Assembly: GCF_019042215.1 (NCBI RefSeq) | Contig: NZ_JAHQCS010000186.1 | Span: forward strand, 1-64,000 | Origin: Evansella tamaricis | GTDB taxonomy: Bacteria > Bacillota > Bacilli > Bacillales > Salisediminibacteriaceae | Length of the DNA stretch: 64,000 nt | Direction: 5' to 3' | Shown here: positions 51,779-61,807 of the stretch, piece by piece | Layout of the letters: each line of letters begins with the position of its first letter | Numbering within the stretch: position 1 is the first letter of the stretch | Translations under genes and position numbers: made by a program | Notes under the pieces: generated by a model | Database searches by the model: none | The model's input: only the letters and a program-made list of their open reading frames with translations | Told to the model about the DNA's origin: nothing

Positions 51779-53293
51779 TTGTCAATCGAAAAAAAAGCTA
51801 CAGCATTTCGCGAGTATTTGAAGAAAATATCGAATTATCAGGAAGCTATTGGATTAATGGCATGGGATCTAAGAACAGGGGCACCTAAAAAAGGTGTGGA
51901 ACAACGATCAGAAGTTTTAGGAACATTATCTTCTGAAGTGTTTAGTATGAAGACCTCGGAAGAAATGAAGGGATTTCTGGATGAGTTAACGGAAGAAAAG
52001 ACATTCGGTCAGTTGGATGAAGTGACAAAGGGGTGTCTTCTTGAATGTCAGAAGGAATATAAAAAGCTAACAAAGGTTCCAGCTGAAGAATATTCTAAAT
52101 TTGTTGTCTTAACCGCAAAGGCGGAATCCGCTTGGGCAGAGGCAAAGGAAAAGAATGATTTTCCTTCCTTTCAACCTTATCTCGAAAAAATTGTAGATTT
52201 CAACCGGAAGTATGTGGACTGGATTGGCTACGAAGGAAATAAATATAATACCCTGCTTGATGAATACGAACCAGGTTTGACGGTGGATATTCTTGACGGT
52301 GTATTCGGACAATTACGGGAAGAAATAGTTCCGTTAGTGAAAGAAGTAACAGAAGCCTCAAATCAACCTGCTACGGACTTTTTGTTTAAGCACTTTCCGT
52401 CGAAAGATCAAGAGGCACTGAGCAAAGAAATCTTATCAAGTATGCAGTATGATTTTGATGCTGGCCGTTTGGATACGACAGTACATCCTTTTGCCATTGG
52501 ACTAAATCCAGGGGATGTAAGGGTAACTACGAAATATGATGAGAAGGACTTTCGAACTGCTGTATTTGGTACAATTCATGAGGGGGGACATGCCCTTTAT
52601 GAGCAGAATATAGACAAAAAATACATTGGAACACCTCTTTGCACAGGTACTTCCATGGGAATTCATGAATCGCAATCTCTCTTCTGGGAGAATTTTGTTG
52701 GAAGAAATAAAGCTTTCTGGGAAAAGAACTATAGCCTTTTAAAAAGATATTCACCAGGTCAATTTGATGATGTAGATCTAGAAACGTTTTTCCGTGGAAT
52801 TAATGTGGCAGGACCTTCGTTTATTCGGATTGAAGCCGATGAAATGACATACTCCCTTCACATTATTTTGAGATATGAATTGGAGAAGGCTTTGATTAAC
52901 GGGGAATTGGAAGTGAAAGACCTCCCAGATGCGTGGAACGATAAGATGGAAGAATTCCTTGGAATTCGTCCTGCAACGGATGCAGAAGGTGTATTACAGG
53001 ATGTTCACTGGTCCGGGGGTTCTTTTGGGTACTTTCCTTCTTATGCATTAGGTTATGTTTATGCTGCCCAACTAAAGAAGGCGATGGATAAGGACATTCC
53101 AAATTTCGATAACCTGTTGCAAGCTGGAGAACTGGCGCCTATTAAAGAATGGCTCACTGCTAACGTACATCAGTATGGAAAAAGGAAATTGCCGTTGGAC
53201 ATTCTGAAAGATGTTACAGGAGAAGGCGTGAATGCCACGTATTTAATTGATTATTTGAAAACAAAATACCGTACCGTTTATCAACTTGTTTAG
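51779..53293 (+). CDS. M32 family metallocarboxypeptidase
   Basis: 504 residues from TTG 51779 (AAAGGGGGAA upstream); the longer frame from 51683 runs through that site. The zinc motif is IHEGGHALYEQ (HEXXH), with the third ligand Glu in GIHESQSLFWENFVG and substrate-binding RIEADEMTYSLH. The M32 family removes C-terminal residues from peptides and is normally about 500 residues. B. subtilis YpwA is the counterpart. It is monocistronic. Confidence 0.93.
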   Translation: MSIEKKATAFREYLKKISNYQEAIGLMAWDLRTGAPKKGVEQRSEVLGTLSSEVFSMKTSEEMKGFLDELTEEKTFGQLDEVTKGCLLECQKEYKKLTKVPAEEYSKFVVLTAKAESAWAEAKEKNDFPSFQPYLEKIVDFNRKYVDWIGYEGNKYNTLLDEYEPGLTVDILDGVFGQLREEIVPLVKEVTEASNQPATDFLFKHFPSKDQEALSKEILSSMQYDFDAGRLDTTVHPFAIGLNPGDVRVTTKYDEKDFRTAVFGTIHEGGHALYEQNIDKKYIGTPLCTGTSMGIHESQSLFWENFVGRNKAFWEKNYSLLKRYSPGQFDDVDLETFFRGINVAGPSFIRIEADEMTYSLHIILRYELEKALINGELEVKDLPDAWNDKMEEFLGIRPATDAEGVLQDVHWSGGSFGYFPSYALGYVYAAQLKKAMDKDIPNFDNLLQAGELAPIKEWLTANVHQYGKRKLPLDILKDVTGEGVNATYLIDYLKTKYRTVYQLV

Positions 53294-53573
53294 TAGAGAA
53301 GGGCCTCTGTGAACTTACTACTGAGGTTTTTCTTAAAACATCATATTTAGATATTTTTTTCACGTACCGTATTAACAATCTAAAATAAATACAAAATAAA
53401 GATTGTTAAATATAATAAAACGAATAGAGATAAACTTGCTCAAGGTATCTTAAGATCTCTTATGCAGACGTTTAAAAGATTGGGAAACGTGAATAGGATA
53501 AAGTAAGGAAATATTAATGGGGAGTAAGTTGAATGGGGAAGTGTGAAAAAAAACTAATATCGGAGGGGGAAAC

Positions 53574-53996
53574 ATGTTTAAGAGGATATTATTAGCCGCA
53601 GAAGGTTCAAATCATTCTAAAAGGGCGATGGAAAAGGCACTGTTTTTAGCTAAAAATACCGAAGAATCATCCATTACTTTAATTCATGTTGTAGATGATA
53701 TTCCAGGACGAAAAGAAATCGTGGATAAAGATGTAAAAATGAAAGAAGTACCGGAAGATATGAAACAAAGAACAAAGGAAATAGAAGATGTTATTCGGAA
53801 AGAAGATGTGATTCTCTATACGAAACATATGTATGGGGATCCTGGACCTTCTATCATCAGAGAAGCAAATTCAGGAGAATATGATATTGTTGTCATTGGA
53901 AGTCGAGGCCTTAACCCTTTACAAGAGATGGTTTTAGGCAGTGTGAGTCATAAAGTTGCCAAAAGGGTAAATTGTCCAGTATTAATAATTAAATAG
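53574..53996 (+). CDS. Universal stress protein (UspA family)
   Basis: 140 residues from ATG 53574 with GGAGGGGGA upstream. The fold begins FKRILLAAEGSNHSKRAMEK and the nucleotide-binding loop is GSRGLNPLQEMVLGSVS, the G-x2-G-x9-GS pattern that binds ATP. A role in dormancy or stress is likely but not specific. The 280 bp upstream contains no other gene. Confidence 0.9.
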   Translation: MFKRILLAAEGSNHSKRAMEKALFLAKNTEESSITLIHVVDDIPGRKEIVDKDVKMKEVPEDMKQRTKEIEDVIRKEDVILYTKHMYGDPGPSIIREANSGEYDIVVIGSRGLNPLQEMVLGSVSHKVAKRVNCPVLIIK

Positions 53997-54061
53997 TTTT
54001 AATTCGAAAGCGCATACATTGCAGTAAGGCAAGGAATCGTATTCAAGAAGGGGGATTAAAT

Positions 54062-54469
54062 ATGGAAAATCCAACTCGTGAAGAAATAGGAAAAATTCTA
54101 AAAAGCTCGAAAAAAATTGCGATTGTGGGGCTCTCTGATAATCCAATGCGTACGTCCTACCAAATAGGAGAAGCTCTTCAGGCTGCTGGATATGACATTA
54201 TTCCAGTTAATCCTACAGTTTCAGAAGTTTTAGGCGTAAAAGCAGTCCCTACTCTCAAGGATTTACCAGGTCCTGTAGACATTATTAATGTCTTTAGACG
54301 TAGTGAACATTTACCTGATGTTGCAAGAGATGCTGAAAAAGTGGATGCTAAAGTGTTTTGGGCACAACAAGGATTAATAAATGAGGAAGCTTATGAGATC
54401 GCTAGTGGGGCAGGCATGACAGTTATCATGGACAGATGTATTAAAGTAGAACATGCACTAACAAAATAA
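54062..54469 (+). CDS. CoA-binding protein (YneT-like)
   Basis: 135 residues, ATG 54062 with AAGGGGG upstream. It is a single Rossmann-type CoA-binding domain: KKIAIVGLSDNPMRTSYQIG, YDIIPVNPTVSEVLG, and IMDRCIKVEH. In B. subtilis the same gene (yneT) lies just before parE, as here. Binding of CoA or acyl-CoA is known for the family; the process served is not. Confidence 0.9.
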   Translation: MENPTREEIGKILKSSKKIAIVGLSDNPMRTSYQIGEALQAAGYDIIPVNPTVSEVLGVKAVPTLKDLPGPVDIINVFRRSEHLPDVARDAEKVDAKVFWAQQGLINEEAYEIASGAGMTVIMDRCIKVEHALTK

Positions 54470-54480
54470 ATCTCAATGGA

Positions 54481-54510
54481 AAACAACCGGCTTGGTAGCC
54501 GGTTGTTTTT
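54481..54510 (+). terminator. Terminator of the yneT-like gene
   Basis: AAACAACCGGC pairs with GCCGGTTGTTT, followed by T-run. The next 300 bp up to parE is AT-rich and holds its promoter region (TTGACA at 54646). Confidence 0.85.
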
Positions 54511-54809
54511 GGTAAGATAATAGGTAGTATAATTTTTTTTATATTTTTCATACTTTTTCCTTATTTCTTTCCTTATTTGAATGAATTCTAGAGATTGATT
54601 TCATGGAAAATCTTTCGGTTAAAATGATTAATTTTGTAATTAGAATTGACAAACGTTGTATGAATTCTTTATCGTAATTAGTACTGATGTATGGAAAAAG
54701 ACATACAAATGATCTTTTTTCAGTAATAAATATCGAAAGACTCCGATTGTTATGTTATGTTATATAGTAGTTTTAAGGTATGTTCGGTTTGAGAAGGGAG
54801 AAGAATTCA

Positions 54810-56786
54810 TTGTCCATGAAGGAAAACTTTGACTATAATGATGACGCCATTCAAGTACTTGAAGGCTTAGAGGCGGTTCGCAAACGCCCAGGAATGTATA
54901 TTGGTAGTACAGATCATAGAGGTCTCCATCACCTTGTTTATGAAATTGTTGATAATTCCGTAGATGAAGCCCTTGCAGGGTACGGAAATGAAATAATTGT
55001 AACGATACATAAAGATGAAAGTATAAGCGTGAAGGATAACGGCCGTGGTTATCCAACTGGAATGCATCGTACAGGGAAACCGACTCCGGAAGTTATTTTA
55101 ACTGTACTGCATGCAGGAGGGAAATTTGGTCAAGGTGGTTATAAAACAAGTGGAGGACTTCACGGAGTTGGTGCGTCTGTTGTAAATGCGCTCTCCGAGT
55201 GGTTAGAGGTGACCATCCACCGAGAGGGTTATATCTACCGTCAGCGTTTCGAACGTGGTGGTACACCGGTTACAACGCTCGAAAAAATTGGCACGACTAA
55301 AAAAACAGGTACAACTGTTCATTTTAAACCGGATCCCACGATATTTAGTACGACATCCTATCATTTTGATACATTGGCAGAACGTCTAAGGGAAGCGGCA
55401 TTTCTTTTAAAAGGTTTAAAAATAGAACTAAAGGATCTTCGGTCAGATAAAGAAAATGACAATGAGGTTTTTCAATTTGAAACGGGTCTAGAGGCTTTTG
55501 TGGAATACTTAAACGAAGAAAAAGAACACCTCCATTCCGTTGTCTCTTTCGAAGGAGCCCAAGACGGTATTGAAGTAGACTTTGCTTTCCAATACAATGA
55601 TGCATATACCGAGAATATGCTATCTTTCGTAAATAATGTTCGAACAAAAGACGGAGGAACCCATGAGCTTGGAGCTAAAACTGCCGTTACCCGAATAATG
55701 AATGAGCATGCGAGGAAACTCCAACTGTTAAGGGACCGCGATAAAAATCTGGATGGGAACGATATTAGGGAAGGCTTTACAGCCATCGTATCCGTTCGTG
55801 TACCAGAGGATCGACTTCAGTTTGAAGGGCAAACAAAAGGGAAATTAGGGACACCACAGGCACGATCTGCTGTGGATAGTATTGTATCAGAGAAATTGAG
55901 TTTCTTTTTAGAAGAGAATCCAGATCTCAGTAACTTGCTGATCCGTAAAGCTATAAAAGCATCTCAGGCAAGGGAAGCGGCCAGAAAAGCAAGAGAAGAT
56001 GCGCGGAGCGGGAAAAAGAATAAACGAAAAGACGCTATGTTAAGCGGCAAGCTGACACCAGCCCAATCGAAGAATCCGAAACGAAATGAGTTGTATCTTG
56101 TGGAGGGGGACTCCGCCGGAGGCTCTGCAAAACAAGGGCGTGACCGTAAGTTCCAGGCTGTGCTCCCATTAAGGGGTAAAGTCATTAATACGGAGAAGGC
56201 AAAGCTTGCGGACATTATGAAAAACGAAGAAATACGTACCATTATCTATGCTATTGGCGGAGATGTTGGTTCCGACTTTCATTTAGAGGATATTAATTAT
56301 GATAAAATTATTATCATGACAGACGCGGATACAGATGGTGCTCATATTCAAGTATTACTTCTTACGTTTTTCTATCGATACATGAGACCTCTTGTGGAAG
56401 CGGGACGTGTCTATATTGCCCTTCCACCGCTCTATAAAGTGAGCAAAGGTTCTGGAAAGAAGGAGAAAATAGAGTATGCCTGGGATGAAGTAGGTTTAAA
56501 GGATGCAATTAAAAAGATTGGTAAAGGGTACATTATCCAAAGATATAAAGGTCTTGGTGAAATGGACGCCACTCAACTTTGGGAAACAACGATGGATCCC
56601 GAGACGAGAACACTCGTGAGGGTTCGTATTGACGATATAGCAAGGGCAGAACGTCGGGTCGCAACACTAATGGGTGATAAGGTGGAACCCCGTCGAAAGT
56701 GGATTGAACGAAATGTTCAATTTGGTTTAAATGAAGAGACGAATATACTAGATAATGAAAATATGCTAGTCACAGAGGAGGAGTAA
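54810..56786 (+). CDS. parE: DNA topoisomerase IV subunit B
   Basis: 658 residues from TTG 54810, 9 bp after GAAGGGAG; an ATG at 54816 is possible but further from that site. Marks are VLEGLEAVRKRPGMYIGSTD, the GHKL ATP site DNGRGYPTG and GLHGVGASVVNALS, then the Toprim domain EGDSAGGSAKQGR and MTDADTDGAHI. It has the ParE-type ending rather than the GyrB one and lacks the GyrB-type internal features. It pairs with ParC 3 bp downstream for chromosome decatenation. Confidence 0.96.
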   Translation: MSMKENFDYNDDAIQVLEGLEAVRKRPGMYIGSTDHRGLHHLVYEIVDNSVDEALAGYGNEIIVTIHKDESISVKDNGRGYPTGMHRTGKPTPEVILTVLHAGGKFGQGGYKTSGGLHGVGASVVNALSEWLEVTIHREGYIYRQRFERGGTPVTTLEKIGTTKKTGTTVHFKPDPTIFSTTSYHFDTLAERLREAAFLLKGLKIELKDLRSDKENDNEVFQFETGLEAFVEYLNEEKEHLHSVVSFEGAQDGIEVDFAFQYNDAYTENMLSFVNNVRTKDGGTHELGAKTAVTRIMNEHARKLQLLRDRDKNLDGNDIREGFTAIVSVRVPEDRLQFEGQTKGKLGTPQARSAVDSIVSEKLSFFLEENPDLSNLLIRKAIKASQAREAARKAREDARSGKKNKRKDAMLSGKLTPAQSKNPKRNELYLVEGDSAGGSAKQGRDRKFQAVLPLRGKVINTEKAKLADIMKNEEIRTIIYAIGGDVGSDFHLEDINYDKIIIMTDADTDGAHIQVLLLTFFYRYMRPLVEAGRVYIALPPLYKVSKGSGKKEKIEYAWDEVGLKDAIKKIGKGYIIQRYKGLGEMDATQLWETTMDPETRTLVRVRIDDIARAERRVATLMGDKVEPRRKWIERNVQFGLNEETNILDNENMLVTEEE

Positions 56787-56789
56787 TCC

Positions 56790-59321
56790 TTGCAGGAAAA
56801 AGAAAGTTATTTAGACCTGCCTTTAGAAGATGTCATTGGGGACAGGTTTGGACGATACAGCAAATATATTATTCAAGACCGTGCTTTACCAGATGCAAGG
56901 GATGGGTTAAAACCTGTACAACGGAGAATTTTATATGCTATGCATATGGATCGGAACACATTTGATAAACCATTTCGTAAATCAGCGAAGACAGTTGGTA
57001 ATGTTATCGGTAATTATCATCCCCATGGTGATTCATCCGTTTACGATGCGATGATTCGTTTAAGCCAAGATTGGAAAATGCGCAATCTCCTTGTTCAAAT
57101 GCATGGTAACAACGGATCAATTGATGGTGACCCTCCCGCTGCAATGCGATATACTGAGGCCCGTTTATCAGCAATCTCCAGTGAGTTATTAAGTGATATA
57201 GAAAAAGACACGGTTGACTTCATGTTAAACTTTGATGATTCATTAGAAGAGCCTGTAGTACTCCCTGCAAGATATCCTAACTTACTAGTAAATGGCTCTA
57301 CCGGTATTTCCAGTGGGTATGCTACTGATATCCCTCCACATCAATTAGGCGAGGTTATTGATGCTACAATTTATCAGATGGAAAACCCAGAATGTACAAT
57401 TGATGATTTAATGAAGTACATAAAAGGTCCTGATTTTCCTACAGGTGGTACCATCCAAGGAGTAGAAGGTATTAGAAAGGCATATGAGACAGGAAAAGGG
57501 AAGATCGTACTACGGGGAAAAGCAGAAATTGAGGAACTTCGTGGTGGAAAACAACAAGTAACCATTACGGAAATTCCTTATGAGGTTAATAAAGCAAATC
57601 TTGTGAAGAAAATGGACGAGCTAAGAATTGATAAAAAAGTAGACGGAATTGCTGAGGTAAGGGACGACACAGACCGAACAGGCCTCCGAATTGTCATTGA
57701 GTTAAAGAAAGACGCCGATGGACAGGGTATTCTACATTACTTATATAAAAACACAGATTTGCAAGTTTCTTATAACTTTAATATGGTTGCAATTTCCAAC
57801 AAAACACCGAAGCTGATGGGTTTAAAACAGATGCTTTATTCATACATAGAGCATCAAAAAGATGTTGTTACCCGTCGTACAAAATTTGATTTATCTAAGG
57901 CAAAAGAACGGGAACATATTGTTGAGGGTCTTATTAAAGCAATTTCAATTTTAGATGAAGTAATAGAAACGATCCGTGCATCGAAAGACAAACGAGATGC
58001 AAAGAATCATTTACAAGAAAAATTTGGATTTACTGAACCACAAGCGGAAGCCATCGTTATGTTACAACTTTACCGTTTAACGAATACAGACATTACAACT
58101 CTTCAAGAAGAAGCGGATGAGTTAAAAAAGCAAATTGAACGTCTTGAAAGTATACTTGCCAGTGAATCAAAACTTATCGGTGAGATCAAAAAAGAGATGC
58201 GGGCAATTAAAAAGAAATTTGATAATCCAAGAAGGACAATTATTGAACATGAAATTGAAGATTTAAAAATAAATCTTGAAGTTGTCATTCCATCCGAAGA
58301 TGTGATGGTAACTGTGACGAAGGACGGATATGTGAAACGATCCAGTATCCGCTCCTACACTGCTTCCAATGGGGAACCACCTGGGATGAAGGAAACGGAC
58401 CGGTTGATGACAACTATGGAATTGAATACAACAGACACCCTATTACTTTTTACAAAAAAAGGGTCGTATTTGTTTATCCCTGTTCATCAATTGCCAGAAA
58501 TTCGTTGGAAAGACAGTGGACAGCATGTGGCAAATATCATATCAATGGACAATGAAGATAGCATAATTACGGCTATCCCGGTGAAAGAGTTTACAGATAA
58601 TCAATTTCTGCTGTTTTCTACAAAAAATGGAATGGTGAAGCGTTCCATCCTATCTGAATATAAAGCTCAAAGAAACTCAAAAGCCCTTATGGCAGTGAAA
58701 TTAAAAAAAGATGATGAAGTCAAATTCGTCACTTTAACAGAAGGGAATACAGATATATTTATAGCAACAAGGAATGGATATGGTTTATGGTATTCAGAGG
58801 AAGAAATAAGTATAACAGGACAGAGGACGGCAGGCGTTAAGTCCATTAATTTGAAATCGGATGATTACGTTGTCAGTTCCTTTACCTTTGTTCCTGGGCA
58901 AAAGGAACCGAGTTTATTTTTAGTGACACAACGGGCTGCGTTCAAACGAATGAAGTTAAGTGTCTTTGAGAAGACTAGCCGTGCAAAACGGGGGTTAGTG
59001 ATGCTTAAAGAACTGAAGCGGCAACCTCATCGTGTGGCATCTTTAGTTCCAGTATATAAGAATGATGTCGTATGGGTACTTTCTGAAAATGGAGTGTTGG
59101 AGTCAATTGAGGTGAATACTGTTCGATTTAATGACAGGTATACCAATGGTTCATTTATTTTTGACATTGCAGAAGCTGGAGATGTGAAGGAAGTATGGGT
59201 TGAACCAAGGGAAGACGGACCTTTGGAAGGAGAAACTGGGGAATCAGAAGAACCTGAAGAACCAGATCACAGTAGTAACACGGTTAATCCTGCAGATGAT
59301 GATCAACAAACCTTATTTTAA
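56790..59321 (+). CDS. parC: DNA topoisomerase IV subunit A
   Basis: 843 residues, TTG 56790 after GAGGAGGAG. The breakage-reunion domain has RALPDARDGLKPVQRRILYA, NYHPHGDSSVYDAM and the catalytic Tyr in AAMRYTEARLSAIS. The C-terminal beta-pinwheel repeats are visible (YVKRSSIRSYT, MVKRSILSEY, FKRMKLSVFEK). An acidic tail (EGETGESEEPEEPDHSSN) ends it. Gene order yneT-parE-parC matches B. subtilis. Quinolone-target residues are in the normal context. Confidence 0.96.
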   Translation: MQEKESYLDLPLEDVIGDRFGRYSKYIIQDRALPDARDGLKPVQRRILYAMHMDRNTFDKPFRKSAKTVGNVIGNYHPHGDSSVYDAMIRLSQDWKMRNLLVQMHGNNGSIDGDPPAAMRYTEARLSAISSELLSDIEKDTVDFMLNFDDSLEEPVVLPARYPNLLVNGSTGISSGYATDIPPHQLGEVIDATIYQMENPECTIDDLMKYIKGPDFPTGGTIQGVEGIRKAYETGKGKIVLRGKAEIEELRGGKQQVTITEIPYEVNKANLVKKMDELRIDKKVDGIAEVRDDTDRTGLRIVIELKKDADGQGILHYLYKNTDLQVSYNFNMVAISNKTPKLMGLKQMLYSYIEHQKDVVTRRTKFDLSKAKEREHIVEGLIKAISILDEVIETIRASKDKRDAKNHLQEKFGFTEPQAEAIVMLQLYRLTNTDITTLQEEADELKKQIERLESILASESKLIGEIKKEMRAIKKKFDNPRRTIIEHEIEDLKINLEVVIPSEDVMVTVTKDGYVKRSSIRSYTASNGEPPGMKETDRLMTTMELNTTDTLLLFTKKGSYLFIPVHQLPEIRWKDSGQHVANIISMDNEDSIITAIPVKEFTDNQFLLFSTKNGMVKRSILSEYKAQRNSKALMAVKLKKDDEVKFVTLTEGNTDIFIATRNGYGLWYSEEEISITGQRTAGVKSINLKSDDYVVSSFTFVPGQKEPSLFLVTQRAAFKRMKLSVFEKTSRAKRGLVMLKELKRQPHRVASLVPVYKNDVVWVLSENGVLESIEVNTVRFNDRYTNGSFIFDIAEAGDVKEVWVEPREDGPLEGETGESEEPEEPDHSSNTVNPADDDQQTLF

Positions 59322-59378
59322 GAACGATCAAATAGTGACCAAGGCACATCGTGTTTTGGTCTTTTCTTTCGTAAAGTT

Positions 59379-59417
59379 CACAAAAAGTTCGGGGACCATG
59401 TCCCCGAACTTTTTGTG
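59379..59417 (+). terminator. Palindromic terminator after parC
   Basis: CACAAAAAGTTCGGGGAC pairs perfectly with GTCCCCGAACTTTTTGTG around a 3-base loop. It is nearly the same palindrome as at 5290-5332. Confidence 0.8.
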
Positions 59418-59437
59418 TTAAATAAAAAAAATTAATG

Positions 59438-59466
59438 TTGACAACTTCCCCTTACCGGAATATTAT
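59438..59466 (+). promoter_or_regulatory. Sigma-A promoter of the ABC exporter operon
   Basis: TTGACA (59438-59443), 17-base spacer, TATTAT (59461-59466), 70 bp upstream of the first start codon. Confidence 0.75.
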
Positions 59467-59535
59467 ATTAAGTGTACTATATATATTAATACACCTAGAA
59501 CATAAATTACATTATTACTAAAAGGAAGTGACAAA

Positions 59536-60237
59536 ATGATAAAAGTTAAACAATTGGATTATTCCTATCACATCGGAAAAAAGGGGAATCAAACATCAAT
59601 TCCAGTTATAAAAAAAGTCAGTTTTGAGGTAAAAAAAGGTGAGATTGTTGCCATAGTGGGAAGGAGTGGCTCTGGAAAGTCCACATTATTAAATCTACTG
59701 TCAGGCTACATATCCCCAGATTCTGGTACAATTGAAATTTTTGAACAGAACACAGATGGTTATACCGAGAAAGAATGGGCTAAATTCCGCTTAGATCATT
59801 TTGGTTTTATATTTCAGAGCTATGAACTTATTCCAAGCTTGACAGCCTTTGAAAACATTGAATTGCCACTAATTTTAAAAGGAATGAAACGAGGGGAAAG
59901 GCAGCAGAGCGTAGAGGCCATGTTAAAGCGGATTGGCTTAGATCAACACGGATTCCATTATCCCAATGAACTTTCCGGTGGCCAACAGCAACGGGTCAGC
60001 ATTGGCAGGGCATTAATAACAAATCCTACAATTATCTTAGCCGATGAACCAACTGGTAGTCTAGATTCTGAAACAGAACAAGGGATCCTTGACTTACTTC
60101 AGGAATTAAATGAAAAAGAAGGAATTACATTTTTAATGATTACCCATGACATGGAAGTTGCTAAAGTAGCAGATCGTACATTAGCATTACATGATGGTGA
60201 AATGGAAGAACGGGGTGTTTATTATGAAACTAAATGA
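59536..60237 (+). CDS. ABC transporter ATP-binding protein (LolD/MacB type)
   Basis: 233 residues, ATG 59536 after AAAGGAAG. Walker A is [12 protein letters not shown], signature [16 protein letters not shown], Walker [16 protein letters not shown]. The [22 protein letters not shown]-loop region is typical of the MacB/LolD group. It works with the permease that starts 14 bp before its end. The cargo (peptide, lipoprotein or antibiotic) is unknown. Confidence 0.92.
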   Translation: MIKVKQLDYSYHIGKKGNQTSIPVIKKVSFEVKKGEIVAIVGRSGSGKSTLLNLLSGYISPDSGTIEIFEQNTDGYTEKEWAKFRLDHFGFIFQSYELIPSLTAFENIELPLILKGMKRGERQQSVEAMLKRIGLDQHGFHYPNELSGGQQQRVSIGRALITNPTIILADEPTGSLDSETEQGILDLLQELNEKEGITFLMITHDMEVAKVADRTLALHDGEMEERGVYYETK

Positions 60238-61504
60238 CCAATTTCAAATGGTAAAAAAGAACATGAAAAAGAATAAATTAAGAGTTTTTATGACTGTCCT
60301 TGCAACAACAATGGGCTGTGCTTTTCTAATTGTATTAGCATCAATAGGATTCGGACTTCAAGGGAGTATAATGGAACAAATGACAGAATACCAGTCAATT
60401 ACTGAAATCAGAGTACATGGAAAGGACATTGATGGGGAATTCCATCCTTTAACAAAGGAGGATGTGGAGAGTATAAATACGATTGAAGATGTAACAGGTG
60501 TGGTCACCCAGGATTATGTACCAGGAGTTGTCGTTACTAATTTAAATGAATTTGAGGGTTACTCACAAATGTTATTAAGGAATTTGGATAGTGCAGAAAC
60601 TACTAATTTTTCATTGTCTGAGGGTAGATATCCTGAAAAGACCAATGAAATTATTGTTGGTTATGATTTTAAAGAAACGTTATATGAACCAATAGGGGAC
60701 AATGAATTGGAAGAAGGGGAAACTGGCAATAACTTTAGTGGAGATCTATTAAATGAGACAATATTGGTCCAGATTAAAGACTATGAATCAGAGTCCATTC
60801 TCTATGAAAAGGAATTTGTCATTGTAGGTATTGGTAAGGAATCTGCGAGGGATTGGCTGAATGATGGAAGTATCTATGCAAATATAGATCTTAAAGAGGA
60901 AATATTTACTGTGATGGATGAACCGAAGGAACGGTTAGAAATCTATGATAATGTATCAGTTCATGTAATGGATATCCAGCAAAATGAACGTGTAACGAAA
61001 GAGTTAAAAGAGATGAACTTTGCAGTCTATTCCATAACAGAGGAAATTGACCGGTTAAATATATTCTTTGCAGCATTTAAGGCAGGATTAATTTTTGTGG
61101 GTGCAGTTGCAGTTATTATTGCATCTATCGGAATATTTAACACAATGACAATGGCAGTAACAGAAAGAACACATGAAATAGGTGTTATGAAAGCACTGGG
61201 AGCAAACCCGTTAAATATTCGGCAAATGTTCTTAATGGAAAGTGCATTTATTGGTGTAATTGGTTCATTCTTTGGTGTACTTATTTCATATATTGTTAGT
61301 TTCGCCGCAAACATAATAATACCTCTGATCTTAGAATCGGTCACGGAATCAACAGAAATAGATATTGTCTTTTCAGCAATTCCAATAGAGCTTGTGTTGA
61401 TTGCAGTAGCTATAAGTGTGGGGGTAGCGATGTTATCGGGATTTAGACCAGCGGCAAAAGCTACTAGTATTAACGTGCTGACTGCATTACGTAGAGAAGC
61501 ATAA
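60224..61504 (+). CDS. MacB-like FtsX-family ABC permease
   Basis: 426 residues from ATG 60224, overlapping the ATPase gene; GGGGTG is upstream. One N-terminal membrane span (VFMTVLATTMGCAFLIVLAS) is followed by a large extracytoplasmic MacB-type domain (residues about 60-270). Three more spans form the FtsX domain (VGAVAVIIASIGIFNTMTMA, then AFIGVIGSFFGVLISYIVS and ELVLIAVAISVGVAMLSGF). The motif ERTHEIGVMKALGANP is the family's coupling helix. It is a mechanotransducing type of transporter rather than a channel. Confidence 0.9.
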   Translation: MKLNDQFQMVKKNMKKNKLRVFMTVLATTMGCAFLIVLASIGFGLQGSIMEQMTEYQSITEIRVHGKDIDGEFHPLTKEDVESINTIEDVTGVVTQDYVPGVVVTNLNEFEGYSQMLLRNLDSAETTNFSLSEGRYPEKTNEIIVGYDFKETLYEPIGDNELEEGETGNNFSGDLLNETILVQIKDYESESILYEKEFVIVGIGKESARDWLNDGSIYANIDLKEEIFTVMDEPKERLEIYDNVSVHVMDIQQNERVTKELKEMNFAVYSITEEIDRLNIFFAAFKAGLIFVGAVAVIIASIGIFNTMTMAVTERTHEIGVMKALGANPLNIRQMFLMESAFIGVIGSFFGVLISYIVSFAANIIIPLILESVTESTEIDIVFSAIPIELVLIAVAISVGVAMLSGFRPAAKATSINVLTALRREA

Positions 61505-61590
61505 TAAAAGTACAACATAAAAAATTTATTTTTTTAATCACCCATAATAATATTATGTTAACTATATTTTGGATTAGGAGGGTTTGTTCC

Positions 61591-61677
61591 ATGAAGCAGG
61601 GAGTGACAAGGGGGATTTTCACGCTAGGAATTGGTTTTTGGATACTAATACTCGGTCTACTAGTATTTCAATATTAA
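61591..61677 (+). CDS. 28-residue membrane peptide downstream of the ABC exporter
   Basis: ATG 61591 has a near-ideal AGGAGGG 8 bp upstream. The product has a charged start (MKQGVTRG) and a single hydrophobic helix (IFTLGIGFWILILGLLVFQ) ending in Tyr. A strong terminator follows 22 bp after the stop. The gene lies 86 bp after the permease and could belong to the same transcript. No family is recognised. Confidence 0.6.
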   Translation: MKQGVTRGIFTLGIGFWILILGLLVFQY

Positions 61678-61698
61678 AATAATTTACTATAGCCCATT

Positions 61699-61727
61699 AA
61701 ACCCATCACATTGCTGATGGGTTTTTT
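61699..61727 (+). terminator. Terminator after the 28-residue peptide gene
   Basis: AACCCATCA pairs with TGATGGGTT, followed by T-run. Confidence 0.85.
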
Positions 61728-61807
61728 GAAATTTAAAGTCTTTATCAATATACTGAATATCTTTTAGTAATTATTGAATAATAAATACATGGAAGGGAGG
61801 AGTAGAC

